Program-made: the position numbers and the translations under genes
DNA from: Conidiobolus incongruus B7586
Lineage: Eukaryota > Entomophthoromycota > Entomophthoromycetes > Entomophthorales > Conidiobolaceae
Direction: 5' to 3'
Assembly: GCA_000697335.1 (NCBI GenBank)
Contig: JNEM01014962.1
Span: 1-31,809, forward strand
Length of the DNA stretch: 31,809 nt
Shown: piece after piece, positions 1 to 12,073 of the stretch
Layout: each line of letters starts with the position of its first letter
Position numbering within the stretch: position 1 is the stretch's first letter
The notes under the pieces: generated by a model
The model's input: only the letters and a program-made list of their open reading frames with translations
Databases searched by the model: none
What the model was told of the DNA's origin: nothing

Positions 1-1125
1 ATATAAAATTAAATTAATCTTTAGTTCTATTTTTATTAATTATTTAATTTATTATATATTAGCTGAAAAAAATAAATTATTAAAAGAAACTATTACTTAA
101 CTATTAAAAAAAGGTTATATTTATCTTTTTATTTTTTTATAAGGATTTTTTATCTTATTTATTAAAAAAAGATAAAGGTTTAAGATTTTATATTAACTTT
201 TATATCTTAAATAAAATAACTATTAAAGATTATATACCATTATTTAACTTATTAAAACTATATAATTAATTCTTAAGTTATAAATATTTCATTAAATTAG
301 ATATATATGATAGTTATTATAATATAATTATATATCTTGATTTAATCTTTTTAACTATATTTAATACTTATTATGATTATTTTAAATTTACTATTCTATT
401 ATTTGAATTATGCAATACTTTTATTATATTTACTTATTTGATAAATAGAATTTTTTTTAAAATTTAAGATATCTTTATTATTTTATATTTTAATAATATT
501 TTAGTTTTTTTTAAAATTTTATTAAAATATTAAAAATATATCAAGCATGTTTTTTAAATCTTTTGTAAATACTTGCTATCTGTTAAATTATTAAAATATC
601 ATTTTATTATTTTAAAAGTCTCATTTTATAGTTATATTATATCTTTTAATAGAATTAAAATTAATCTAGATATATATAAATTAATCTTGCCTTTTAACTT
701 ATAAATTTATTTTGTTTTTTATATAAAGTTGTTAAAGTTATATTAATATCCTAAAGAATATTTTCTTAAATATATTATATATTCCTAACTTCTTGTTATT
801 AATTTATAACATAAGATATATATTGTTGATAAAATTATAACTCATAGAATTTATTAAAACTAAAATAAATATCTTATATAATAACAAGGTTATCTTCTTA
901 ATGAAGTTATTTAAGAGAATAAAGAAAATATCAAGTATCTTAAAGTTTTTAGAAAATTTCTTAGTAAATAATTCTATTAATTTTAAAAAAAGAATTTATT
1001 TTATTAAAGTAAAATTTGAGAGGAGTACCACAAATTAATAATAACTCTTAAAATTCTTATAAATTATAATATAATTTATTCTTTTATAAATAATTAAACA
1101 ATATACCCTTTTACAAAAGGGGGCT
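1..1125 (+). mobile_element. Fossil Ty3/gypsy chromovirus (LTR retrotransposon), pol 3' part
   Basis: This is an old, inactive copy of a Ty3/gypsy-type (Metaviridae) retrotransposon of the chromovirus branch. Recognisable parts, all on the plus strand and in the order usual for the family, are reverse transcriptase (about 60-670), the tail of integrase (about 680-770) and a chromodomain (about 815-975). A purine run at 1115-1123 could be the polypurine tract that precedes a 3' LTR, but I could not define an LTR. The copy runs off the left edge of the window. It carries very many breaks, and its base composition has drifted almost wholly to A and T, so it looks ancient. The family call rests on the order and spacing of residual residue patterns read by eye; a profile search was not possible. 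Confidence 0.6.
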
Positions 1126-2896
1126 TTAGTATAGTTAGTTTATTAATAAACCTTTCTTGGTTTAACTTCCTTTATACCCTAACTTTGTTTAATTAATTTA
1201 ATAAATCTAATAACCATTTAGTATAAACAATGAAATTTAAATTAAAGATTATAGTTATAAAGTTAGATAGATTAATTTTTCACTATTCTTAATTAATTTT
1301 ATATATTAAAGATTAGGACAAATATATATCTTTTAATCTTTTTATTATATTATTATAATTAAGAATTAATATTCTATATTGATATTCCAAAAATATTAAT
1401 ATTATAAAATAATTGAATATATAAATTTTATATTAAATTATAATATTTGCTTCAAAAATGTATAATACAATCAACTAAAGATATATATTTTAAAATACAT
1501 ATAAATTTTCATTCAAATATTAAGAAATGAAAAATAATAATAATTTAAATTTAATAATAATTTTTGAATTAATTACTATATTAATTTAACTATTAATTCA
1601 AATAATTTGAAATAATTAAAAATTATTGATTACTGTGTAAATAAAGCTTTCAAATTAATATGGAATGAAAAAACATTATAAAAATTGATATTGGATATTT
1701 GAAAAGAGATTTATTCAAATTTAACTGGTATTACCAAAACCAAATATTTGTTTGGTTAATATGATATTATATATTTTTTATTTTTGAAATAAGTATGAAT
1801 CTTTGAATTTGATTCAATTTTTGTAATATAAATTATACACATCTGCAAAATGGAATTGAACCATTTACAATTATCTTAAATTGAATGCATCTGGTTTGAT
1901 TTAATAAAAAGAGAATAGAGATATATATATTAAGAAATAAAAATCTAAAACCTTTACAAAATCATATATTATCACAATATGTAATTATTTTTAAAATTAT
2001 GAAATTTATAAACTATGTCCATTGATTTCTATTATTTGTTATTATTCACAAAATACATGATGATTTATAAATTTGAATATATCCTCTAATGAGTTAATGA
2101 TATATATTTTATTAAACCTCTGAATTAATTGAATTCAAGTCCTATTATATCACTTACTATCGTATCTCAAATTTCGAATTATAGTAATCCCCAAAACAGT
2201 CAATCAATAAAACACGTATCATTTTTAAAATACTTCCATATTATATCCTTAGAGTTTATATTTCAAATTGAAATGATATAACTTTTAGCCATTATTTTCT
2301 TATATCAAAAAATTCTTCTTGTTATTAATAACATTAATCTTAATGTAGAGGAAAAACTAAGCAGCAATAATTGCAGGGAATCAAAGTAATTAATAAAATC
2401 GATGATGTCATTGCAAATCCATTCAGAAATGGATCAAAGATTTTCTGGAGATGAATTATATACTTATATGGTTCTAACTATGAAAAAAATCATATGTTAA
2501 ATAATGAAAATAATTCAGATTATTAAAATAGTTATAATACATAAAAAATGCAAGGACTTGACAATATATTTTATAGATTTAATTCATCGACTACGCTATA
2601 TTGGCAAATTTTACTGCGACAACTTTGATTTCATTTCATTATTTTTCAATTCAAAAAATATGCCAAAAACTTGAATTTTATAAAAATGACTTAATTATTG
2701 GGAACAAATTTGAACTGAAAAACGATGATGTATGAATATTGTAGCTCACAATTTATCCAATTAAATATAATAAATGCAAGTCCTATTATAAAAGAGTTCA
2801 TAAATCTCAAATTCTTTATTAATTTTTTTTTGGTTTCATTAAAAATAATAAAATATATATAATCATTATCAAATAATAATTTTTAGATAATCAGTT
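1126..2896. other. AT-rich intergenic DNA upstream of the PXB/PX gene
   Basis: No gene is recognised. The first part, about 1126-1250, may still belong to the retrotransposon end: it has a little more G+C and follows the candidate polypurine tract. The rest is A/T-rich with only short open stretches. The promoter of the gene starting at 2897 must lie here, but no element stands out. Confidence 0.5.
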
Positions 2897-5801
2897 ATGG
2901 CTCAAGAATTCAATAAAGATAATAAATTCCCTCTTGAGCACAAAGAAGCGTCACAGCTGAGAAGAGACCTCATTACAAGGTGCATTGAAGACGAATTGAA
3001 TTATCTTCTTCGTGTGAACTTTGTCAAAGCGCTGCGCCCCAGACCAAACGTACCTCAAGACCCCAGTCAGCCTGCGCTTCCGCTCAAGGAGCTACCATTT
3101 ATGCAGCATTTCTTCAAAAAGTACGTTTTGAGTTTTCCATTTTTGGCAATTGGCAATATTAACGAATTTCTGGACAAGTTAGAAATTTTTTTGGACTATA
3201 TCCTTAAAGCCAGATTAAGTACCGAGAGTGATAGATCTGATGTTACAAAAAGAACGCTGATACTCCTAAAGCTGGAAAAGTTGATAGTTTTAATGTATAA
3301 TAACTCTATCAATCTGGAAACAAAGAACTTGTTGCCCACCACGGTGTTTAAGCCGAGTACTATGTCCCAGTCCAATAGTCAGAACCCTGAAAGTGTTGAT
3401 GGCATTGCTAATGATTTGAATAATGTCAGTTTGAATGAAGGGTTTGGAGAAGCTGGCAGAAAGATTCAGGGAATTTTACATATCATCGACGTGGTGGGAG
3501 TTCGCAACGTGGTGAGAAAAGGCACATTCAGAGAATCTAGTCATAGTGTAAGTTAAATCATACAGCATATTATTTATTTAGTACTAACTTTCCTTTTAGG
3601 AATTTATCATCTATCTGAAGAGTAAAGAAAACGATCAATTGATATACACCAACAAACGTTTTGACGACTTCCGTCAACTTTACAAGTGCCTTATGAAAGA
3701 GTTCCCCCTCATTGAAATGCCTCCATTGCCCGAGAAAGCCAAAGACGCTAACGGCTCCCTATATAAAGAGGCGGATCGTCTCAACCTTCGTTCGTTCCTA
3801 CGCAGGTTGCTAGCAATTCCCCAAATTGCACTGAGTGACACAATGTACCGCTTCCTTACCGAAAACCCCACAAAATTGACGGAGGAAGACAATTTGGATA
3901 TTACACAACGAAAGAGCTACCAAGCTAAGAGAAACGCCGAAATGAAACAATATATCGAATTTATTACTCAAGAATCTTCTCGCTACAAGCACTTGTGGGA
4001 CGTGTGTAAGAAGGAGCTGGCCCAGCCGGACGGCTTAGCCAAATTCGAAAGAACCTTGAGGGAAACTTCAAAGATTGAAGATTTGCCAGAGCATTATCGA
4101 GCTGCTTTGGAGTGGGGTAGACTCAATTTTGCTGCTACCTTGTATACCATGTATTGTACAACTGATGATAGTGTCAGATTTTATCAAGCTTTGGTTTCCA
4201 CTCACAAGCAAGTGCCCTATCGTACCCTTAGTACCATATTGAAATATTCTAATCCTACTTTGATGATTAAAGGTGTGATGGATTTGCTGTTGGCTCAACC
4301 TTTCGGTACTGCATCTTTAATGCAGCGTGTCTTATCAACCAGTGTTTCAGATCAAGTTCGTCTTGCCAAGGAAGAGATTATTGATTTGGAAAAGCAAATT
4401 AACGACCCTCTGATTTGCCAACGCATTGCTAACTTCGTCTACAAACCTGAGGAACGATCATCAACCGAAATTCCCGCTGATTCCAGCGATTACGACAGAT
4501 TACTAACAATCCTAAATGATCACGAAGTCGGACCCGAACTCACCGTGGAATCAATCCAAAAATTCTGGAACGCTAAGCAGTGGGTTGATCAGTACAACGA
4601 TCCCAAATCCCCACCACCAACAATCGCAGTCGATCAAAATGGTGATCCCGTATATCCTGAATTTCAATTCTTGGAAAAAATGCATCAATTGTTTGTACTC
4701 CAAACACGTAAGCGCGACTTGGAGCAAATGACATCTCTCCTCTTCGAAGGTGTCACGGGCGAACTTATGAAAGACGTACTAGCCATCTTCTACAGTCCTT
4801 TGGCACAAGTGTACCAAGCAGCAGATATCTCCAGTTTTGTCATGAAGATAGCCAACTTCGTCGAGGAGTTAATCGAAACCATCGATAAGGTGAACCACAT
4901 CACCGACGATACTCCGACTGACGAAAAGAATACCGAAGCTGGTCCCCTTAACGCATTCTTAGAACTGTCGAAACGTCACGAACCTATCTTATACGAATTT
5001 GTCCACAACCTTTACAAGCAGAGTCAGGATGGTCTCTTCCAAAATATGTTGAATTGGCTGAGTAATATCCTGAACGATTTCAAAGTTGGCATCAACAAGA
5101 GTCCTTTGGATTTGTTGAAGTTGATTCACGACAAGGTACCTCCCGAAAATTTCCCAACCCTCAAAAATGACCTTTTGGAGTTGAAGGCGTGGCACTGGCG
5201 TCGTAAAGTCCGAAGAGCTAGGAACTTGCAGAAAAAATTGCTGGATACTACCGGTCAGAATATTGATAATGATGTTAAATCGCAGATGTTATCGGATCAT
5301 AATCAAGCTTTGGCAATTCAAGAACCGGAAGCCATTCATAGCGATTCCGAGAGTGTCAAGGAGGAGGAAGAGGTCGCTGATCTCAGACGTCGCAACTCTT
5401 TCTTCGACACTGGATTCGGAGTCCTCGACGCGGAAGACCTCCGCGAAATGGAAGATATTGAAGATATGGCTCACCGCCAAGCGTATTCTGACCCATTTAC
5501 GGCCCAAAGTCTCGCGAATGCCGACTTGTCTCAACCAATGGAGGTTCGTCTCAACCCTTACGGCATCGCTCCTTACACTTCAGAATCCTTGGTCGCATCG
5601 GAAAGTTCTGAAACCCTCTTGGAATTGAACGATCCCCTTCTCACCACCAGTAATTCCATCCCAGCAAAAATCAAAAGATTTGTAATGCCAAAACAGTTGC
5701 CTCAGATAAGTCAGGAGCCTTACCCCACAGACAAGATTTTGGTGATACCAACGTTGGTTGAGAGTTTTAAAAGTTGGATCCAAGAGAATTTGACAGTTTA
5801 A
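2897..5801 (+). CDS. PXB-PX-DUF3818 lipid-binding protein (yeast YPR097W/LEC1-like), two exons
   Basis: Exons are 2897-3547 and 3600-5801, giving 950 aa. The 52-nt intron 3548-3599 has donor GTAAGT, a perfect TACTAAC branch site at 3582-3588 and acceptor TTTTAG. It falls between codons and restores one frame through the PX domain. Residues about 15-140 match the PX-associated PXB domain. Residues about 190-310 form the PX domain, with the NKRFDDF strand at 235-241 and a PPLP stretch after it. The rest corresponds to DUF3818, with an acidic, serine-rich stretch and a possible basic phosphosite (RRRNSF) near the C-terminus. This architecture is known from yeast YPR097W (1,073 aa, named LEC1), linked to phosphoinositide binding and lipid/sterol homeostasis at membranes. 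The start is the first ATG of the open frame. Domain calls come from motif reading; exact function here is inferred. Confidence 0.9.
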
Positions 5802-6708
5802 TTGGAATCAATATTAAGATTTTTAGAGGCTGATTTTGGAGAATTTTTTCAATTATTTTGATAATAAATTAAAAGGCTAGTATCATATAAAGCCTTATAA
5901 GTTATTGTTTAGATTGAATAACCATTATCTAATACTTAATTTTAATATCCAATTTTCAATCTAATTGGGATATTTAATAATCAATAATGCATTCAATTTT
6001 AAATAAATTCAACTTGATTTCATATTTAATTTGAATATTTGTGTGAAATTTAATCTTGTCAAATTAAATATATTTCATGGTTTAAATTTAGTGTATTAAT
6101 ATTTTTAAATAGTTTCTATAAACATATCTTTTTAGAATATAAAATAATATTTCACTTACAAATAATTGATTATTTATATACAAGGACAAACATTCTGATC
6201 AATCAATTCGTACCTATAATGAAATGGACAAGTCTTTTACAAATCAGAGCAAAATAATTTCCACCAATCAAATATCCCAAATTATGTAGAATACTTAATA
6301 AATAGTTAGATGAATATTGAATTATTATTATTTGATTAAAACTTTTGTTATCATAGCAAAATAAAAATGAATAAATTTGACGAATTAATTTAGTTTATAT
6401 ATATTATACCTCTATATTACTTTGATTTTTAATTTTAATAGAATTTTGATATCAATAGATTGATGGATATTAGATAAGATCATATGAGAAATTTCACTCA
6501 ATATCCCATAATTTTTATATATTTTTTAAATTAATTCATGTATCAAACCCCAAATTATTAACAAATAATTAATCCTCACTAAAATATCAATATAAAAAAC
6601 TATATTAATATGAAATTATATTAATTAAACCTTTTGTCAAAATTATTATTTATTATAGAATTATTTATTTATTATTTATAAAATTTATAGAATTTCCCTT
6701 TAAAAAAT
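5802..6708. other. AT-rich intergenic DNA between the PXB/PX and PPR genes
   Basis: I see no gene, RNA or repeat. It should hold the 3' end of the upstream gene and the promoter of the PPR gene, both transcribed rightward. Composition is A/T-dominated throughout. Confidence 0.5.
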
Positions 6709-8353
6709 ATGAAATTAAATTATCAACTTTTTCAAATTGGCAATAAGTTAACAAGATTGAAAATACCAAGATTAACACAGTTGGGCTGGAAAAATTGTAA
6801 TAGTTATAACTATTTAAGGTAGCTATTTATATTAATATAAGTATATTGTATAGAATTAATTAATATCTATTAGATTTCATTCAATTTCCGCTCTTGCTTC
6901 CTCCGACGACCAATTGATCCATACACAGCAAACTAATATTCAAGAATTGGAAAATGATCTAAGCATTATCAAATATCAAATCCTATTAGGTTCACCACCT
7001 ATTGCTCTAATTCAACAAACCATATTCAATCTCTACACCAACAAACATTATAAACCCTTCTGGGAGCTGTTGGACTTATATTTCCGATTACCAGAACCTC
7101 CGAAAGCATACTTCATCAAAGCACTTATGGGACAATTATTGGAGGATGGGGAACTTTCTCGCCTTGACAACCTGTTCAATTTTATCGTACAAAGGGACTC
7201 TGAATTAGCGTTACACTTGGGTCAATACCTCTTCAATTTGAGTATTTCGCTAGGAAGTGATATCGAACTCATAAAATTTCTTTTTCAACTTAATTTTAAA
7301 TCTAACACATTATTAAAATCCAAACAGTTTGGTCAATTTGTAACTCTAATGGGCCTCAATTATCAGAATTTATTGAATAATTGTTTGAATTACTATCAGT
7401 TGAAATTCTTGTTAAATCAGTTGAATCTGAATCCGAAATTGCCGTACCTCTTGGACTTTATCAGTTTGGTGCAGGATTTGGGAGTTAGATTGAATATTGA
7501 TTGCTATAATTTGGTGATTAAAGTAATTGCTAAAACCAACCCCGGCCTTGCTCTTAGATTTTTTGATAATTTGATGAGTACGGCGCATGGAAGTATTAAA
7601 CCCAATACCGAAACTTATCTCAATTTAATGACGGGTATCGCTATCGGCAAGGGAGAATTGACGAGAGCTCATAAAGTCTTGAATACTTTGCCGTCGTCAC
7701 TCCCTAGATATTTCAAATTGATATTGGCAAATGTGCTACTGAAAGGGTACTTTAAACACAGACCATTACCAGTGGCTCTGAACTACTTTTACGAGATGAG
7801 TCAATCTATAAGACCGGATTTGGTCACTTACACCACCGTTCTAACCCATCTTAATTCTGACAGAAGTTACACAAATACAGAACTGTATCGTGAGGCTCTC
7901 TCTACAGTTCACGAAGGTCTAAACAAATTAGGTAAAGTCCAATCCCAACTCACTTTGAACCTCCTGTTTCAATGTTATTTGAAAATTGATACTTCAGAAG
8001 CCGAAAAGATCGCTTACACGATCGAACATCATATTGACCCACCGACTCCTCACTACTTTAGTACGCGTATCACTCACGCTTTACGTCAGTCGCCCCCTAA
8101 CCTCGACGAAGCTCTCACGTTCCTGGAGCGTTATATCCAACACAACTACACTCTCAACAATGATATAGTCAGTGAAATTTTTACTGAAATTAAACTCCGC
8201 AAAGATTTGGTCAGGGTCGAGAGGTTTAGACAGATATTGAATAGGGCAAATTACGAACCCAATATTAATATGTTAATTGATCAGTTCGTACAAAGAGTTA
8301 ACTTGAAATTACCTCCTTTGAATACAAAGAGGTGGCGATCTAAATTTCATTAA
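6709..8353 (+). CDS. Mitochondrial PPR-like protein, two exons
   Basis: The long open frame (from about 6860) has no ATG until far inside, at residue 122 of the model, so an upstream exon is needed. I propose exon 1 at 6709-6818 and exon 2 at 6874-8353, joined by a 55-nt intron with donor GTAGCT and acceptor ATTAG. Phase matches exactly (AG+A gives Arg) and yields 529 aa. The first 47 residues have many Lys/Arg and no Asp or Glu, and contain RFHSIS at the junction, a typical mitochondrial presequence. The body is alpha-helical. PPR-like units are visible near residues 246-272, 278-309 (IKPNTETYLNLM) and 349-366 (IRPDLVTYTTVL). PPR proteins bind organellar RNA, so a role in mitochondrial transcript processing, stability or translation is likely. 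The target is unknown. The donor is weaker than others in the window. Confidence 0.75.
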
Positions 8354-8983
8354 TACAAGATTATTTATTTATTACAAAAATAAAAATTAAATGATTTTAA
8401 ACCAATATTTTTATTATTATTGATATTAAAATCTTTATAATCTCAACTTAATTAAATTTTTACAATTTGGTTCAATTACAGTGATTTTTAAGTCTAGTAT
8501 CTTTAACAAGTTTAAAATTATTTCAAAGTGAAAATATATATTCGAGATATTGATTTGATTGATATTACAGCTATAAAAAGATATATATCATTTTGCTAAT
8601 TATTTGCTCATAAAATTAGAATTTCGATAAACTAATAGTGATTGGATTAATTAACAAATTGTAAAAAAATTACAATTATTATATTGATATTAAAACTTTG
8701 GAACAAGGTTAGAATTTAGTAATGAAATCTGTAATTCTGTAACAACTAATCGACTATATTAACCAATTACGAAATTCTGTTCAAATTCTCCAACAATTTT
8801 CAATACTCCTGACAGTTTGTTAATTACAATCCCGATCTTCAATAAAAGATTCGAATATCCTCCAAACTGCTCAGGGGCCATTGAGTATCTGAGAGATGAT
8901 CCAAAAAACAGAATTAATTTAAATATTGTGAATCTCCCAATTGTGATACTTTTTATCCTTTAATATTATAGAATTTAATTTTA
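8354..8983. other. Intergenic DNA upstream of transporter copy 1
   Basis: The left half is plain A/T-rich sequence. The right half has more G+C and holds an unexplained open stretch at 8763-8963 without an ATG (see findings). The promoter of transporter copy 1 must be here. TATTATAG just before the ATG resembles an intron acceptor, but I found no donor to pair with it. Confidence 0.45.
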
Positions 8984-10267
8984 ATGACTAGACTTAATAA
9001 TGATCCGAATAACGATAATGATGCTATAACTCAAAAATTAACTATAGAAGAAGTATCGCCACCACCTAATGGCGGATACGGCTGGATTGTAATTATCTGT
9101 AGTTTTCTAATACATGCAGTTATTTATGGAAATTTTTCCATTTACGGCATTTATCTAGCGAGATACAGACTTGTCGAATTCCAAAATCAAGATTTCAACC
9201 TCTTGAGCATGGTGGGAGGACTAGGATCCGGAATTTTAGCGGTATTTTCCATTGTTTCGGGTACAGTTATGAGTGTTTTGGGATTTAGAATGACAGTTTT
9301 TGTTGGGACAATTTGGTTCTGCTTGGGTATAGTCATTGCATCGTTCGCTTCCGAAGCTTGGCACCTCGTCATAGGTCAAGCTCTGTTCGTGGGCGTCGGT
9401 GCGGCCTTGTGCTATATTGCAGCAATTTCCGTCCCGCCCTCTTGGTTCTCGACCAGGAGGGGTTTGGCCATGGGAATTTGTACAACTGGATCGGGTATTG
9501 GAGGACTTGTGCTGGGACCTCTCACTCAACTCATGATTGATACTATCGGTTTCAGATGGTCACTTAGGATTACGGCGATTGTATCAGCAGTGATTCTTGC
9601 AGCGTGTGCTCTCATTATGAAAGAGTATATTAAGCCTCAAAAATCCTCTAAATTGATAGACTTTGATATCATTTTTGATCAAAGATTCCTGTGGATTTGG
9701 TTGATGGGTCTGTTCATCAGTTTTGCATACTGGATCCCCTTTTATTTCATGCCGCTGTACTGCAACAATCTCAACTTGAATTCAACTCAAGCATCCGTCA
9801 TCGTGGGTCTCATGAACGGCGGTTCAGCTATCGGTAGAATCCTAGCTGGCATAATCGCCGATAAATTCGGCAACATCAACACTCTAATACTCTTCAATTT
9901 TGTCATGGGTTTGACATTTACCCTAATTTGGAGTTTTGCAACCGATTTCCCATCTCTTATCGTGTTCGCAGTAATTTTCGGCGTCTTTTCTGGCGGTTTC
10001 TTCCCCATAGTAACACTCCTACCAGCACAACTCTTCAGTCTTGATAAATTGCCTCATATTAACGGTCCTCTATGGTCCTTCATGGCACCTGGTTACGTGT
10101 CTGGAACTATTGTGGCAATCGCAATCCTCAATGTGACACCCAAAACTTCTGAAATTCCGAATTATGTGGGTCTATTCGTATACTTGATGATATTGTGTAC
10201 GATAAGCTCAATTTGTCTTATACCTCTCAAATTAGGTCAATCTCGAAAATTCTGGACCAAAGTTTAA
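8984..10267 (+). CDS. SLC16/MCT-type MFS transporter, copy 1
   Basis: A 427-aa membrane protein of the major facilitator superfamily, monocarboxylate transporter branch (SLC16; yeast Mch relatives). A short polar N-terminus is followed by the family signature at TM1, here PPNGGYGW (about 27-34), and by the TM5 motif WFSTRRGLAMG with a glycine-rich run after it. The second half keeps GGSAIGRILAG and the ADKFGNIN loop. About twelve hydrophobic helices and a large central loop fit the family. The signature's usual acidic residue (D/E before GG) is Asn here, unlike copies 3 and 5, and might alter transport. The likely role is proton-linked or facilitated movement of small organic acids across the plasma membrane, with substrate unknown. 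It is a single uninterrupted frame and the first of five related copies on this strand. Confidence 0.92.
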   Translation: MTRLNNDPNNDNDAITQKLTIEEVSPPPNGGYGWIVIICSFLIHAVIYGNFSIYGIYLARYRLVEFQNQDFNLLSMVGGLGSGILAVFSIVSGTVMSVLGFRMTVFVGTIWFCLGIVIASFASEAWHLVIGQALFVGVGAALCYIAAISVPPSWFSTRRGLAMGICTTGSGIGGLVLGPLTQLMIDTIGFRWSLRITAIVSAVILAACALIMKEYIKPQKSSKLIDFDIIFDQRFLWIWLMGLFISFAYWIPFYFMPLYCNNLNLNSTQASVIVGLMNGGSAIGRILAGIIADKFGNINTLILFNFVMGLTFTLIWSFATDFPSLIVFAVIFGVFSGGFFPIVTLLPAQLFSLDKLPHINGPLWSFMAPGYVSGTIVAIAILNVTPKTSEIPNYVGLFVYLMILCTISSICLIPLKLGQSRKFWTKV

Positions 10268-11333
10268 TACTCCTAAAATTATTTTTAATTTTTGTTAATT
10301 GGAACACACTTAAGAAATTGACAAAATGATATTGAGCTTAATGAGTTTTAATTAATTTGATAAAAATGATATTAGAATTTTATAAAATTTTTAAATATTT
10401 ATTATATTTTTAATTTTTGAAATAATAAATATATAATACAGTATGATTTGGCTATTAACTTGTACAATTAATAATAATCACAATTCTATTTAAATTTAAT
10501 ATATTATATAAAGATACATAAATATGTTAATTTACTCTTTAGTTATATATATATATTGATTCGAGGATAATATATCAAATCAATAGGTTTTATTTTTATT
10601 TATTTTGATATAATATTGTAATATCTATTGCTATACCTAATTAATAAAACTTTTTAGTGTTCCAAAACGAATTAAAAAATTTATAATATATGAATATTTA
10701 ATAGTTACTTGGATTATGATTGTGTAAAATTTGATTTGGATTTTAAACAAATAAATTTATTATATGATTCTTCTTGTATTTTTTATAATAAAACTAGAAG
10801 GTATCTGATATTAAGAATTAATATGCTTTGTTTATAACTAGGTTTTCATTTAGTTTGTATTTTGATTACCTAAGAATATTTAAATTTTTATGTTTTTGGA
10901 GCAATAATGTCATTTTGAGATTTATAGAAATTTAAAGATAATGATATATATTTGTGAATTGACTTATAGAGATATTGCCATAGTGTTGAATGGATCCCAA
11001 ACCTTGTTGTAAACTTATTACTAATAAATTTAGAATTTCTAACTGATTGAACGCTAAATATCTCTACATTTCTAATATAAATTGAGTAGAGTTAATCAGT
11101 TGTAATATGATCAATTCAATTAATATCCCTTTAGTTAATTCTAATTGAGGTTATTGAAATATTGATACTCCATTATATAAAAAATATTGCTAAATGATTC
11201 AATAAATAAAAGTTCAATTTTGATTCATAATATGAATTTAACACTGATATTCTTACCATATATTACTACAAGTGAGATTGTATTAGAACTTTAAATTTTG
11301 ATAATCCAAAATTTATTCCTATAGCTCAATTTA
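10268..11333. other. AT-rich intergenic DNA after transporter copy 1
   Basis: No gene or structured RNA is seen. The sequence is A/T-dominated with short TA runs. It separates transporter copy 1 from the GH16 relic. Confidence 0.5.
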
Positions 11334-11866
11334 ATAGCAATTGTTGGCAGCATGATTTTACAATCGATCTTAGCCCTAGTTATGATAAGAATCAAAATTG
11401 CCATATGCTATTATATATAGTTGCAGAGAATCTAAACGAGATGTTCGAGGAGATTGAGCTGGTTTGGGCGCTGTTTTGTCTTCCACAAGTACCATGAAAT
11501 ATGGTGCAATTACTGCTAGAATTAAGGATGAATCCACTGGTTTAGAAGTAGTATCCAGTTTCATATCGAAAGCTTCTAATATTGATAAGATTTTTTGTGA
11601 TTAGACAGGAAAACATAGATCAGTGGCTTATACCAGCTATTCAGCAACTGGGAAAGACCTTCTTATTAACAGCTTTTCAAGGTGGGTAGGTTCTGATCTA
11701 AAAGATACTTGGCTCTACAAATTTGGTTGACTTCAAAAATGATTTAATGATTTGTGAACAATAACGCTTTTAATACTGTAACCGAATCTGAAGCTGGTAG
11801 TAACTACCCTACCAGTCAATCTTATAATAGATTTGAAAATTGGGGTGGAACTGTACTTAATTGATA
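11334..11866 (+). pseudogene. Decayed GH16 (CRH-like) cell-wall transglycosylase
   Basis: A broken gene for a glycoside hydrolase family 16 enzyme of the CRH type. Such enzymes join chitin to beta-glucan outside the fungal membrane. In order the plus strand reads DFTIDLSPSYDKNQNC (from about 11352), then GAVLSSTSTMKYGAITARIK (about 11465-11524), then a VVSSFISKASNIDKI block, a TGKHRSVAYTSYSATG block, and FVNNNAF, SNYPTSQSY and NWGG near 11750-11855. LSST..KYG..ARIK and the late NWGG are family hallmarks. The catalytic E-x-D-x-E site reads DKIFCD, so it is lost. It is interrupted by several stops, some at expected Trp codons (for example TAG at 11602-11604 and TAATGA near 11747), and by frame changes. 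No signal peptide or C-terminal anchor is visible. It lies among transporter copies, and the family call is by eye. Confidence 0.65.
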
Positions 11867-12067
11867 AACTGCATGATGATCTGATTCTCAAATCAACCTA
11901 TTAATGATTAAACATGGATGTTGATAATTTGACAATAAACTACAATAATTAAATATCATTGTGTAAAAATTGTCTTATATTCATAGATAATTTTTATCTT
12001 GTATATTAATCAAGTTACATTTAATATACAAAGAAGTTAATCCAAGCTACTTTGGAAACTATTAAAT
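11867..12067. other. Short AT-rich spacer
   Basis: No feature is recognised between the GH16 relic and the tRNA-Ala gene. Weak continuation of the GH16 relic beyond 11866 is possible but not supported. Confidence 0.4.
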
Positions 12068-12073
12068 AAAAAA

